Of a DNA stretch of 64,000 bases, positions 54,547 to 62,203 are shown one piece after another; positions within the stretch are counted from its first letter, which is position 1, and each line of letters opens with the position of its first letter. Made by a program: the position numbers and the translations under genes. Origin of the DNA: JAABRB01 sp963735025 (GTDB lineage Bacteria > Pseudomonadota > Gammaproteobacteria > Burkholderiales > SG8-39); assembly GCA_963735025.1 (NCBI GenBank), contig CAVTJG010000017.1:1-64000 (forward strand), written 5' to 3'. The notes under the pieces are model-generated. The model searched no databases and was not told the DNA's origin. It worked only from the letters and a program-made list of their open reading frames with translations.

Positions 54547-56124
54547 TCAATCCACGATCGTCTGGGACTGCTCGCGCAGGTACTGCTGCAGGTAGTAGTA
54601 CGAACCGATCGCCTTGCCGGTGGAACCCGACCCCTTCCATCCGCCGAACGGCTGGAAGCCCGGCCACGCACCGGTGGTTGCGCCCTGCGGCCGGTTCGAA
54701 TACGTGACACCGGCCTCGATCCGATCGAGGAATCGGGGGATCTCGTCCTTCGCACCGTAGAACCCGGCGGTGAGCCCGTAGGTTGAGTCGTTCGCCCGGT
54801 CGATCGCCTCGTCGAGGGTGTCCACCGCGCCGACGAGCACCAGCGGAATGAACTTCTCCTCGCGCCAGAGCCGGAACTCGAAGGGGGCGGTTCCGATCGT
54901 GGGTGCGCAGTAGTAGCCCTTCGCTAAATCGCCTTCCGTCAATTGCTCGCCGCCGACGACGATCTCGCCGTGTTCCGCAAGATTGTCCACGCACTTCGCG
55001 TACCGCGCGTAGGCGGCCTTGTTGATCACCGGCCCCATCCAGTTTTCCTTGACCGTGGGATCACCGACGCGGATCGTGCGGGACTGCTCGGCAAGACGCG
55101 CAAGCAGTGCATCCGCAACCGGACGCTCGACGAGGACGCGCGACGCGGCGGAGCATTTCTGGCCCTGCAATCCGAATGCCGAGCGGACGATTCCGGATGC
55201 CGCGCGCTCTAGATCGGCATGGCGGCTCACGACGACGGCGTTCTTCCCCCCCATTTCGACGATGCAGGGCCGCGGATACGCCCGTCCGGCAAACGACCGG
55301 TAGATGCTCATCCCGACTTCGTGTGAACCCGTGAACGTCACGGCGCTTACGTGCGGATGTTGAACAAGGGCATCGCCCACGGTTGCCCCTTCACCGGAAA
55401 TGGCGTTGCACACACCGGGCGGCAACCCCGCTTCGCGCAGGACTTCGGCAAGCAACCAGCCCGCCAATGCCGTGTCGCTGGCCGTCTTGAACACCACGGT
55501 ATTGCCGGCCACCAGCGCCGCACCGATCGGTCCACCGGCGAGCGCGAACGGGAAGTTGAACGGAGCGATCACCGCCCACACGCCATGCGGTTTCAGCACG
55601 GTGCGGTTGCGGCTGACAAACCCTTTCAGCGGATCATTCGGCAGGACGCGTGCAAATCCGCCGTTCTCTTCCATCTGGTCGCAGTACCAGTACAGGAGAT
55701 CGGCGGTCTCCTGCACCTCGCCGAGCGCCTCCATCCGGTTCTTGCCCACCTCCACGGCGACCGCCGCTCCGATCTCGTACACGCGCTCCTCGATCAGCTG
55801 CCCGGCGCGCCGTAGAATCTTCACCCGTTCCCGCCAGGGCGTCGCCGCCCACCCGGGATATGCACTCCGCGCGGCGGTCACGGCTGCATCCACCTGAGCG
55901 CGACTGGCACGCTGGAATGTTCCGACGCACCAGTCGCGGTTGATCGGGCTGCGGACCTCGAATTTTTCCTCGGCGAGAACTTCACTGCCGCCAATCCACA
56001 TCGGGCGCTCGGTGCCGAACCTGGATCTCGCCTCGGCGAGCGCCGTCTCGAAGCGCCTGTGCAGCTCCGGAGGTGGATCGAACATCGTGGAGTAAGTCAG
56101 CTTGAATGCGGTGGATTCGCTCAC
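54547..56124 (-). CDS. Aldehyde dehydrogenase, glutamate-semialdehyde (P5C) dehydrogenase type
   Basis: This 525-aa NAD(P)-dependent dehydrogenase has WAVIAPFNFPFALAGGPIGAALVAGNTVVFK, VTFTGSHEVG, EMGGKNAVVV and the catalytic Cys in GLQGQKCSAASRV. FGGWKGSGSTGKAIGSYYYLQQYLREQSQT is the C-terminal RocA/PutA-type signature. It probably oxidises glutamate 5-semialdehyde to glutamate. The GTG start at 56124 has GGGGAG six bases upstream. It is not close to BoxD. It is two bases downstream of the DUF938 gene. Confidence 0.88.
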   Translation of the reverse strand: MSESTAFKLTYSTMFDPPPELHRRFETALAEARSRFGTERPMWIGGSEVLAEEKFEVRSPINRDWCVGTFQRASRAQVDAAVTAARSAYPGWAATPWRERVKILRRAGQLIEERVYEIGAAVAVEVGKNRMEALGEVQETADLLYWYCDQMEENGGFARVLPNDPLKGFVSRNRTVLKPHGVWAVIAPFNFPFALAGGPIGAALVAGNTVVFKTASDTALAGWLLAEVLREAGLPPGVCNAISGEGATVGDALVQHPHVSAVTFTGSHEVGMSIYRSFAGRAYPRPCIVEMGGKNAVVVSRHADLERAASGIVRSAFGLQGQKCSAASRVLVERPVADALLARLAEQSRTIRVGDPTVKENWMGPVINKAAYARYAKCVDNLAEHGEIVVGGEQLTEGDLAKGYYCAPTIGTAPFEFRLWREEKFIPLVLVGAVDTLDEAIDRANDSTYGLTAGFYGAKDEIPRFLDRIEAGVTYSNRPQGATTGAWPGFQPFGGWKGSGSTGKAIGSYYYLQQYLREQSQTIVD

Positions 56125-56126
56125 GA

Positions 56127-56750
56127 TCACTCCCCGCCGGAGCCCACTCGCGGACCGTCGGCATATCGACGCCACACAAGCAGGCGATTGTTGGCCGGCA
56201 TTGTATTGTCCTCGATCAGCGTGAACCGAGCGGCGCTTGCACACGCGTCAACCGCCTCGAAGTCACGGATTCCCATGTGCGCTTCACGTGCGCGAAGCGC
56301 CGCGTCGAAGCGAGCGTTGCTCTCGGACGTGAAACGCCCTCCATAGTTGAATGGTCCGTAGAGAAAGAAAAGTCCGCCCGGGTGGAGCGCAGCAGCCGAG
56401 CGAGCGATCATCAGCTCGACTTCCGGCCAGTTCATGATATGTGCCGTGTTCGCGGAGAAGACGGCATCGAATGCCGCGACAGGCCATCCTTCATCATTGA
56501 CGTCCAGCGCGGTCGCCGCCCCGAGATTCGGCAGCGCCGCCTCGTCGATCCACGCGCTCACGTCCGGCAGCATTTCCGCTCGATCGGTGGCCTGCCAGAA
56601 CACTTGCGGCAGCGCGCCGGCGAAGTAGACGGCGTGCTGACCGTTGCCACTGCCGACCTCGAGCACCCGGCAGGGCCCGTTCAGCCATCGCCGCAGAACG
56701 GCGAGGATCGGTTCGCGATTGCGTTCGGACGCTTTCGAATACGACTTCAT
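56127..56750 (-). CDS. DUF938-family SAM methyltransferase
   Basis: This 207-aa protein opens SKASERNREPILAVL, typical of DUF938. It has SAM motif I VLEVGSGNGQHAVYFA and AVFSANTAHIMNWPEVELMI. Substrate unknown. It is co-directional and nearly contiguous with the aldehyde dehydrogenase. Confidence 0.88.
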   Translation of the reverse strand: MKSYSKASERNREPILAVLRRWLNGPCRVLEVGSGNGQHAVYFAGALPQVFWQATDRAEMLPDVSAWIDEAALPNLGAATALDVNDEGWPVAAFDAVFSANTAHIMNWPEVELMIARSAAALHPGGLFFLYGPFNYGGRFTSESNARFDAALRAREAHMGIRDFEAVDACASAARFTLIEDNTMPANNRLLVWRRYADGPRVGSGGE

Positions 56751-56796
56751 GGCCGAGACTCATCGCTCGGGATGGCGTATGCCATGGCCGCGCCGC

Positions 56797-57648
56797 CTAT
56801 TCACCGCGCATCGCGTGCCAGGGCCACTCGCGATCGCCTGAGCGCACGGTTCCGGTGATTTTATCGCCATCGATTCGGCCCGCGAATTCAAGCGGACCGC
56901 TCGCGACCGGGACTCCGAACCGGATCTCCGTGCCGCGGAGCGTCGGCTTCGATACGGGCAAGCGCTCCTCGCCCAGCGTCAATTCGCCCTCGATCGCCTG
57001 AAAGTTTTGCGAAATGGAAAGCTCGGCCTTCCCGTTCGGCAAGGTCCCGCTCTCGACGTGCCAATTCCCTCGCGCAGTCGCGGGGATGATCCAAAGCATC
57101 AGCTTGCTGGTTCCACCCCGACCGTCGTTTTTCTGCGGTGCGTAAAAGCTCTCCACCTGATCCGGCCGCCAGCTTTCCATGTCGAAGTCGTGGGCGACGA
57201 GCCGGGCGCCGGGCTTGAGCTCTGTCAGCAGCTTGTCGCGCAGCTTGCGATTGACGTCCGGCAGCAGATAGACAGTGATCACGGTGGCATCCGAAAGATC
57301 GACCGCGAACAGATCGCCCTCGATGAAGGTCACTCGATCGGCCACGCCTTGCGCGCTGGCTTTCTGTCTGCTCAACTTCACGAGCTTCGGATCGTATTCG
57401 ACCCCCATCGCCCGCGCACCATATCCCTTCGCCGCGGCGATCGGGATACGTCCGTCGCCGGACCCCAGATCGACCACGTAATCCTTGGCCGTCACGCCTG
57501 CCAGCGCGAGCATGCGATCGACGACCATCGGCGGCGTGGTGACAAACGGCGAGCTGGTATCAAGCTGCGCCGCCGCCCCGGACGCGATGATCGACAGTAC
57601 GACGGACAGGGCAGCAGCCGGGAGGATGGGCGGCAGGCGGATTGGCAT
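56797..57648 (-). CDS. Class I methyltransferase with a predicted signal peptide
   Basis: This 283-aa protein has an N-terminal segment (ILPAAALSVVLSIIASGAAAQ) that looks like a Sec signal peptide. A DOT1/RNMT-like SAM domain follows: DYVVDLGSGDGRIPIAAAKGYGARAMGVEYDPKLV, then DATVITVYLLPDVN. A C-terminal beta-rich part of ~90 residues (PLEFAGRIDGDKITGTVRSGDREWPW) resembles small sensor-like barrels. An exported SAM enzyme would lack cofactor in the periplasm, so either the leader is an anchor or the protein has another role. Confidence 0.8.
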   Translation of the reverse strand: MPIRLPPILPAAALSVVLSIIASGAAAQLDTSSPFVTTPPMVVDRMLALAGVTAKDYVVDLGSGDGRIPIAAAKGYGARAMGVEYDPKLVKLSRQKASAQGVADRVTFIEGDLFAVDLSDATVITVYLLPDVNRKLRDKLLTELKPGARLVAHDFDMESWRPDQVESFYAPQKNDGRGGTSKLMLWIIPATARGNWHVESGTLPNGKAELSISQNFQAIEGELTLGEERLPVSKPTLRGTEIRFGVPVASGPLEFAGRIDGDKITGTVRSGDREWPWHAMRGE

Positions 57649-57842
57649 GAGAGGCTCGCGTTTCCAGTGGGAGTTTCATCTTACCCGAGCCGCGCATGCT
57701 TTTCGCACAAGCGCCGAAATCTGCCCGTCGAACTCGCGTCCGGGCCATCGGCGTGCCGCCTCGCCGACTTCTCGCTGTCTCCTCGCTTACTCACTCCTCG
57801 CTTACCACTCCTCGCTTACTATTGGGGCTGCGCTCCCCCTGC

Positions 57843-57919
<77 letters not shown>

Positions 57920-58178
57920 TAAATCCAACCATTACAGTCGAAATGCGGTGGGGGCAGATCCGAAGTGCTGTGCTGGCTATAAGCCACGCAGCATGAAAAA
58001 GCCTCGCGCGCGGCGGGGCTCGTAAAGGTTCCTCGCCAGAACTTTTGTCGCGGGCACTCCTCGGGCAGTCCGGTCTACACGCACGACGCCTGGCGAACCG
58101 CGCGGACTGCTGGGTCAGACAGGCCCGGTTGACCGCCGTCAAAGTGCGGTCTGCGGATCGAGGCTCACGTGTTCTGGC

Positions 58179-58397
58179 GTGTCGAGGGTGGTGACACTAT
58201 CGTCGAATTCTCGAATCGAACGCGGGAATATAGGGCTCGTGCACTGGCAATTTGCCACACTCGAACCTCGGGAGGGCGACATCGTTCACAAAGAAGCCAT
58301 CAGGTACGGGGGTTGCTTGCAACTCCTTCCGTCGATGCGAGTGTCGTGTGAACCGAAGGACACGCGGAAAGGTATGTATGACGATTGGGCGAATTGA
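58179..58397 (+). CDS. Small hypothetical protein of the island
   Basis: This 72-residue frame from a GTG start (RIERGNIGLVHWQFATLEPREGDIVHKEA) has an ordinary amino-acid composition. It overlaps the next frame by 20 bases and has no recognisable motif. The region 57920-58178 upstream holds a GC-rich hairpin near 57996-58021 and no other supported gene. Confidence 0.35.
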   Translation: MSRVVTLSSNSRIERGNIGLVHWQFATLEPREGDIVHKEAIRYGGCLQLLPSMRVSCEPKDTRKGMYDDWAN

Positions 58398-58674
58398 ATC
58401 GTTTTTTTGGGGCCGTGCAGAGGGGGCTATCCAGTACGCGACGCCGAGATTCGAAGAGGTCATTGCGGAGCGAGCGGTTGGTCGGGAGCTTGAATCCCGA
58501 TTTATTGGAGAAGATCGCTGGTGGCCCTCAACCCTGGAGGAGGCGATGCAAATCCTAGGGACGTACGGCTTATCGCTTCAGGAAGTCTTTGAACGCCTTT
58601 GCAGCGGACAAATCGTGGCTTCGCGAATCTCAGAATTTCGGCTTGTGCAGCAACCGGAGTCGCCCCAGACTTGA
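58378..58674 (+). CDS. Small hypothetical protein of the island
   Basis: This 98-aa protein starts at the ATG at 58378 behind AAAGG (MTIGRIESFFWGRAEGAIQ). Helical patterns LEEAMQILGTYGLSLQEVFERLCSG suggest a soluble protein. No known motif. Its 3' half overlaps a minus-strand frame (58502-58843), so at most one is likely to be fully genuine. Confidence 0.5.
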   Translation: MTIGRIESFFWGRAEGAIQYATPRFEEVIAERAVGRELESRFIGEDRWWPSTLEEAMQILGTYGLSLQEVFERLCSGQIVASRISEFRLVQQPESPQT

Positions 58675-58843
58675 TTTGCGACGGGAACACGACCGCGAGC
58701 TGGTGCTTTTCGCACCACAGGTGAATCCCGTCCGATGCAGGTTGTGCAAATGTGCAACCCCCGCCTTGCATACCGTGCTCTTGTTGGCACTTGTCACAGT
58801 TCTTAACAATTCGCTGTGAATTAATGCCCAGCTTCTCGGCCAT
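58502..58843 (-). CDS. Small cysteine/histidine-motif protein (HLWC type)
   Basis: This frame of up to 113 aa begins MAEKLGINSQRIVKNCDKCQQEHG. Cys pairs CDKC and a later HLWCEKH suggest a zinc-binding module: CxxC, then SDGIHLWCEKHQLAVVFP. A second, broken copy with CVSC and DGLHLWC lies at 59172-59340. The C-terminal third overlaps a plus-strand gene and may not be real. Confidence 0.5.
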   Translation of the reverse strand: MAEKLGINSQRIVKNCDKCQQEHGMQGGGCTFAQPASDGIHLWCEKHQLAVVFPSQIKSGATPVAAQAEILRFAKPRFVRCKGVQRLPEAISRTSLGFASPPPGLRATSDLLQ

Positions 58844-58900
58844 CCGAGGGGTTCCTGATTTATCCTCTTATCTAACAGTCGCGTGTATAGGAGCTAGGCT

Positions 58901-59101
58901 ATGGATAAGAAACAGAGCAACTCTCGGCGTGAGTTCGTAAAGAAGGCGGCCTATGTCGCGCCGGCTATTCTGAGCTTGGCGGTTGCGCCATCGTATGCGA
59001 AGGCTGGATCCGAGAAGCGCGTGAGGCCACAACCCGAGGTGCGCCCGCCCGCAGTGAAGCCGGTGCGCCCACCCGTAGCGAAGCCGGTGCGCCCGCGTTA
59101 A
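58901..59101 (+). CDS. Tat-signal mini-protein with proline-rich repeat tail
   Basis: This 66-aa protein is nearly all leader. The twin-arginine region is SRREFVKKAAYVAPAILSLA, then VAPSYAKAGSEK. The mature ~30 residues repeat VRP-rich units (VRPPAVKPVRPPVAKPVRPR). Small proteins with the RREFxKKAAYVAPAIL leader occur in many proteobacteria; their role is unknown to me. GGAG lies about nine bases before the ATG. A rho-independent terminator follows 50 bases after the stop, so it is a complete transcription unit. Confidence 0.75.
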   Translation: MDKKQSNSRREFVKKAAYVAPAILSLAVAPSYAKAGSEKRVRPQPEVRPPAVKPVRPPVAKPVRPR

Positions 59102-59150
59102 GCGACGGATACGTTGCGCTAGAATAGGAGTAGAACGTTTCCGGCATGAA

Positions 59151-59171
59151 GCCCGCCGCGTGCGGGCTTTT
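59151..59171 (+). terminator. Rho-independent terminator 1 of the island
   Basis: GCCCGC-CGCGT-GCGGGC is followed by TTTT. The stem, loop and tail are identical to terminators at 60329 and 61959. It closes the mini-protein unit. Confidence 0.85.
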
Positions 59172-59340
59172 CTATTTCTCATCCGCTCCCGCGTCCCGCT
59201 CCCACCACCCGCACGGGAACGCGACCACGAGGCGTGGCGCTCGCGCACCAGAGGTGCAGGCCATCGGGCAAGCCAATCGAGTTGTGGCAACTCACGCATG
59301 CGCGGGTTGACGCGTCTCGCCGACAGCCCGAAGCACCGCC
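59172..59340 (-). pseudogene. Broken second copy of the HLWC small-protein gene
   Basis: On the minus strand the frame CVSCHNSIGLPDGLHLWC parallels CDKC...SDGIHLWC of the gene at 58502-58843. Just after HLWC the homologous continuation (LVVAFPCG, stop at 59172) lies in another frame. No start is evident. The rest of 59341-59656 shows only short overlapping frames that I cannot support as genes. Confidence 0.4.
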
Positions 59341-59656
59341 CACCGGCAAACACCGCCGCCGGCACGCCAAGGGTCGGGTACTTGCGGCGGGCGCGCCGCC
59401 AGAGGCGGCCACAATCGGCATCGAATTCGCCGTCACAACTCGGATGCGCTGACGCGCAAAAGCGGTCGAGTCGCGGATAGGCCCGTTCCTTGACTTCGGT
59501 CAATACGCGGCGGACTTCTTGGGCCTGAAATTCCCGCTACTGGTTGTCACGTTCAGCTCCACAATGCGACAGCGATGAGATGCATACACGCTCCCCTGTC
59601 CTTTAAGGGTGGCTCACGACGTTTCGTAACTCAGGATTATGGCCGTGCCTGCGTTT

Positions 59657-59668
59657 TGATAGCTATCA
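59657..59668. promoter_or_regulatory. 12-bp palindrome upstream of the PEP-CTERM gene
   Basis: TGATAGCTATCA is a perfect palindrome 23 bases before the start codon. The position suits an operator near the promoter or 5' leader. No regulator can be named. Confidence 0.4.
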
Positions 59669-59690
59669 CGGACCATCAAAGGGGGCTCAT

Positions 59691-60306
59691 ATGTCCAGTT
59701 CACGCTTTCAAATACTGAAAGGTGTTGCCGCCTTGTTGGGAGGCCTCGTGTGGTCAACTGCGGCGACTGCGGCAATCGCCGATCCGTTTCCTGTTTATCT
59801 CCCCACACGTATCGACTGGGTGTCCGACTTCCCGTTTGTTCCAAGCACCGTATCTGGAATATCGACGTTCTCTACCGACGCGAGACCCTATCAGTTCCTG
59901 CCCACTGACTTCAATAATGAAGATCCAACGGCAGGGCCGACCGACGTACCCTATCCGCCCGATGGGTCCTACATGATCTTTTCCGGCGAGACCATCTTGT
60001 GGTCGCTTGGCGGGTCGCTCTCGTTTGACGGTTTCTCCTTCCCCATCTGCGCCTATGGCGACTTCACCATGCCTGCCGAGCCGTGCAATCCCGACAGCCC
60101 GCCTTTGATCCCGATCGCCAATTTGGCGAGCACGGGCTTTGGACCGTTTTTGGTCAGCGGCCGGTGTTCGCCTTCGGCGACAGCGTGAAATCGGAACGTG
60201 GTGAATCTTCAGCGATCCTAACCTTGTCCCCGAACCCGCCACTCTCACCCTTCTCGGCGTTGCATTGGCCGGTCTCGGCTTCTCGCGCCGCCGCGAGCTG
60301 CACTAA
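59691..60306 (+). pseudogene. PEP-CTERM exported protein, frameshifted
   Basis: It starts at the ATG at 59691 behind a GGGGG ribosome site. The signal peptide is FQILKGVAALLGGLVWSTAATAA. The body is about 140 residues of beta-type sequence (IDWVSDFPFVPSTVSGISTF... YMIFSGETILWSLGGSL). The frame breaks near 60140-60160. The end, read in another frame from 60214, is NLVPEPATLTLLGVALAGLGF followed by SRRRELH and a stop at 60304-60306. That is a full PEP-CTERM sorting signal: VPEP, membrane helix, basic tail. Such proteins are processed by an exosortase, which is not in this window. At least two indels separate the parts. Confidence 0.8.
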
Positions 60307-60328
60307 TCAACCACGTCACCCAAGAAAA

Positions 60329-60349
60329 GCCCGCCGCGTGCGGGCTTTT
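60329..60349 (+). terminator. Rho-independent terminator 2 of the island
   Basis: GCCCGC-CGCGT-GCGGGC is followed by TTTT, 22 bases after the PEP-CTERM stop. It is identical to terminator 1. The remaining stretch 60350-60598 has no supported gene. Confidence 0.85.
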
Positions 60350-60598
60350 CGTTTTAGCCAATGGCGCGACTCGAACCCATCGCCGCCGTGGGAGTGGCGG
60401 AAGCAGCCGTCCCATTGATCGGTCAGGTCGTGCGGCGAGGGTGTATCGTGAACGACTCAATCCGGCCAGAAGCGGCGCTACGGCCGAGTCGCTAAAAGCG
60501 GTCGTCCGACGGCGCTATCGACCCTATCCGGTCATAGCGCAAACTTGATTGCTGCCATTCAAGGTCGAGTGGTAAGCTCGCAAGCCTTGCGAGGGCCA

Positions 60599-61612
60599 AT
60601 GATGCACAAGGAAGCACACAAAGCGGCTCGTCCACGCGTAGCCTTCGCCCCCGCGCTCACGTCGTCGCAACCACTTCCCGAGTCTGATCGGGAGGCGCTT
60701 GCGAAGTCCCGGCTCTTTCGCAGTGTGGACATCGAGCTCGTGGATCACTTGCTGCGGGAGTGCACCCTGCGCGACCTGCGCGCAGACGAAGTCTTGCTCG
60801 CGCGCGGGGAAGCCCCGAGCAAGGACATCTTCGTCGTGATTAGTGGGCGGGTGAGCGTCCATCTTGCCGGCGCCGAGTCGCCCTCGCACACCACCATCGA
60901 CGCGGGCGAGTGCGTGGGGGAGATGTCCGCGATCGACGGCGAACCCATCTCAGCCACGGTGATCGCTCGGGACACAACGCGTATTCTGGCCATTCCCGAA
61001 CCGATCATATGGTCCCTGGTCAATACCTCCCATGCGGTCGCACGGAATTTGCTCTACATCCTGTCGCGACGGATGCGCCACGGCAATGCCGAGATTGTAT
61101 TCGGGCTCGACCGGCAGCGCGAACTCGAACGCGCTGCGGGTACCGACGGCCTCACGGGACTGCACAATCGGCGCTGGATGAGCGATACGTTCCCGCGACA
61201 GCTAGACCGGTGCGCGCGGGATGCTCTGCCAAGCAGTCTTATCCTGATCGACGTCGATACCCTGAAGGCGTACAACGATCAGGCGGGGCACTTTGCGGGC
61301 GACCTGTTAATCTGCACGATTGCCGACGTGCTCGCCCGGCATATTCGCCCCGGGGACCTGCTCGCGCGCTTCGGGGGCGACGAATTCTGTTTGCTCCTAC
61401 CGGGAACGCCGCTATCGGACGCGCTAACCGCAGCTGAGCGGCTGCGTGCGGCGGTCGCCGCGGAGGTCGTCCTCAATATTGCGGTGCAGGCCACTATTTC
61501 ATGCGGGGTTTCAAGCGGCTCTCCGGGCGTCCAACTCGAAGAGCTCTTTCGCATCGCCGACGAGGCCCTCTACCGGGCGAAGTCGAAAGGCCGAAACACC
61601 GTCGCACGCTAG
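60599..61612 (+). CDS. Diguanylate cyclase with N-terminal cNMP-binding domain
   Basis: This 337-aa protein has a Crp-like cyclic-nucleotide-binding roll (~35-150: LFRSVDIELVDHLLRECTLRDLRADEVLLARGE, DAGECVGEMSAIDGEPISATVIA) and a GGDEF domain (~175-337). The GGDEF domain has DGLTGLHNRRW, LILIDVDTLKAYNDQAGHFAGD, an intact active site RFGGDEFCLLL, and ALYRAKSKGRN. An RxxD inhibitory site is not obvious at the usual position. It probably makes c-di-GMP under control of the N-terminal sensor. The ATG at 60599 or 60602 follows GAGGG. Confidence 0.9.
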   Translation: MMHKEAHKAARPRVAFAPALTSSQPLPESDREALAKSRLFRSVDIELVDHLLRECTLRDLRADEVLLARGEAPSKDIFVVISGRVSVHLAGAESPSHTTIDAGECVGEMSAIDGEPISATVIARDTTRILAIPEPIIWSLVNTSHAVARNLLYILSRRMRHGNAEIVFGLDRQRELERAAGTDGLTGLHNRRWMSDTFPRQLDRCARDALPSSLILIDVDTLKAYNDQAGHFAGDLLICTIADVLARHIRPGDLLARFGGDEFCLLLPGTPLSDALTAAERLRAAVAAEVVLNIAVQATISCGVSSGSPGVQLEELFRIADEALYRAKSKGRNTVAR

Positions 61613-61958
61613 CGAGCTGACGCTTGAGACGGCCCGCGCGATCGTCGAGCACAGCGTCGCGGCGGGAACTAGCACGTTGAGGCTGGTCTGGGTCGAGCGC
61701 AATTCGACACCCGAAACTAGGCGCGTGTTCGAGGCACTCCTGGTCGCCGCGGACGGCGCTCCCGAACGCACTAGAATGAACGCTTGATCAGAGCGACTTC
61801 GTGGTTCGATCGGTTCAGCGTCGCCCGGCATTGAAGAGTGAAACGCTGCGGCCGCAGGTGGCCGGTCTGTGAAGTCCACGTAGGTCCGCTTCTCTAGCCC
61901 ACGACAGGCAGCAAGGGGTCGATCTCGGACGGTCGCCCCATTCATCTGCGGTAAAAGA
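61613..61958. other. Stretch without an assignable gene
   Basis: The plus frame 61617-61787 reads LTLETARAIVEHSVAAGTS and RRVFEALLVAADGAPERTR to a stop, protein-like in composition, but only non-standard starts are available. It could be the tail of a broken gene. The remainder, 61788-61958, shows nothing I can support. Confidence 0.35.
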
Positions 61959-61980
61959 GCCCGCCGCGTGCGGGCTTTTT
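61959..61980. terminator. Rho-independent terminator 3 of the island
   Basis: GCCCGC-CGCGT-GCGGGC is followed by TTTTT and preceded by AAAA, so it can work in both directions. It ends one base before the stop of the leftward small gene and thus closes the integrase transcript from the other side. Confidence 0.85.
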
Positions 61981-61981
61981 G

Positions 61982-62203
61982 TTAAGGTTGCCGGCCGCGC
62001 GAACCTGGAGGTCCGCCGCCGGCTCTCACGCTGAGGGCGCGAGGATTCGCGTCCTCAGCGGCCAGTAGGATCACCTTCTGGAAACTCGCCCGGCGCTCGT
62101 CGGCGCTCATCAGGCGCCAGCGGCGCAGCAGTTCGGCGTGCCGGCCGTGAAGTTCGCCGATAGCCTTCCGGCGCTTCGATGTCGATTTCCTCTTACCGGC
62201 CAC
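61982..62203 (-). CDS. Small basic hypothetical protein downstream of the integrase
   Basis: This 73-aa protein begins MAGKRKSTSKRRKAIGEL and has HAELLRRWRLMSADERRASFQKVILLA. The strongly basic N-terminus suggests nucleic-acid contact, possibly an excision or regulatory role, but there is no clear family. The ATG at 62203 overlaps the integrase end by 11 bases. Confidence 0.6.
   Translation of the reverse strand: MAGKRKSTSKRRKAIGELHGRHAELLRRWRLMSADERRASFQKVILLAAEDANPRALSVRAGGGPPGSRGRQP

Noticed and set aside
54547..56124. Aldehyde dehydrogenase considered as BoxD (dehydroadipyl-CoA semialdehyde dehydrogenase)
   Set aside because: Its motifs and C-terminal end match glutamate-semialdehyde dehydrogenases, and it is 35 kb from the box operon.
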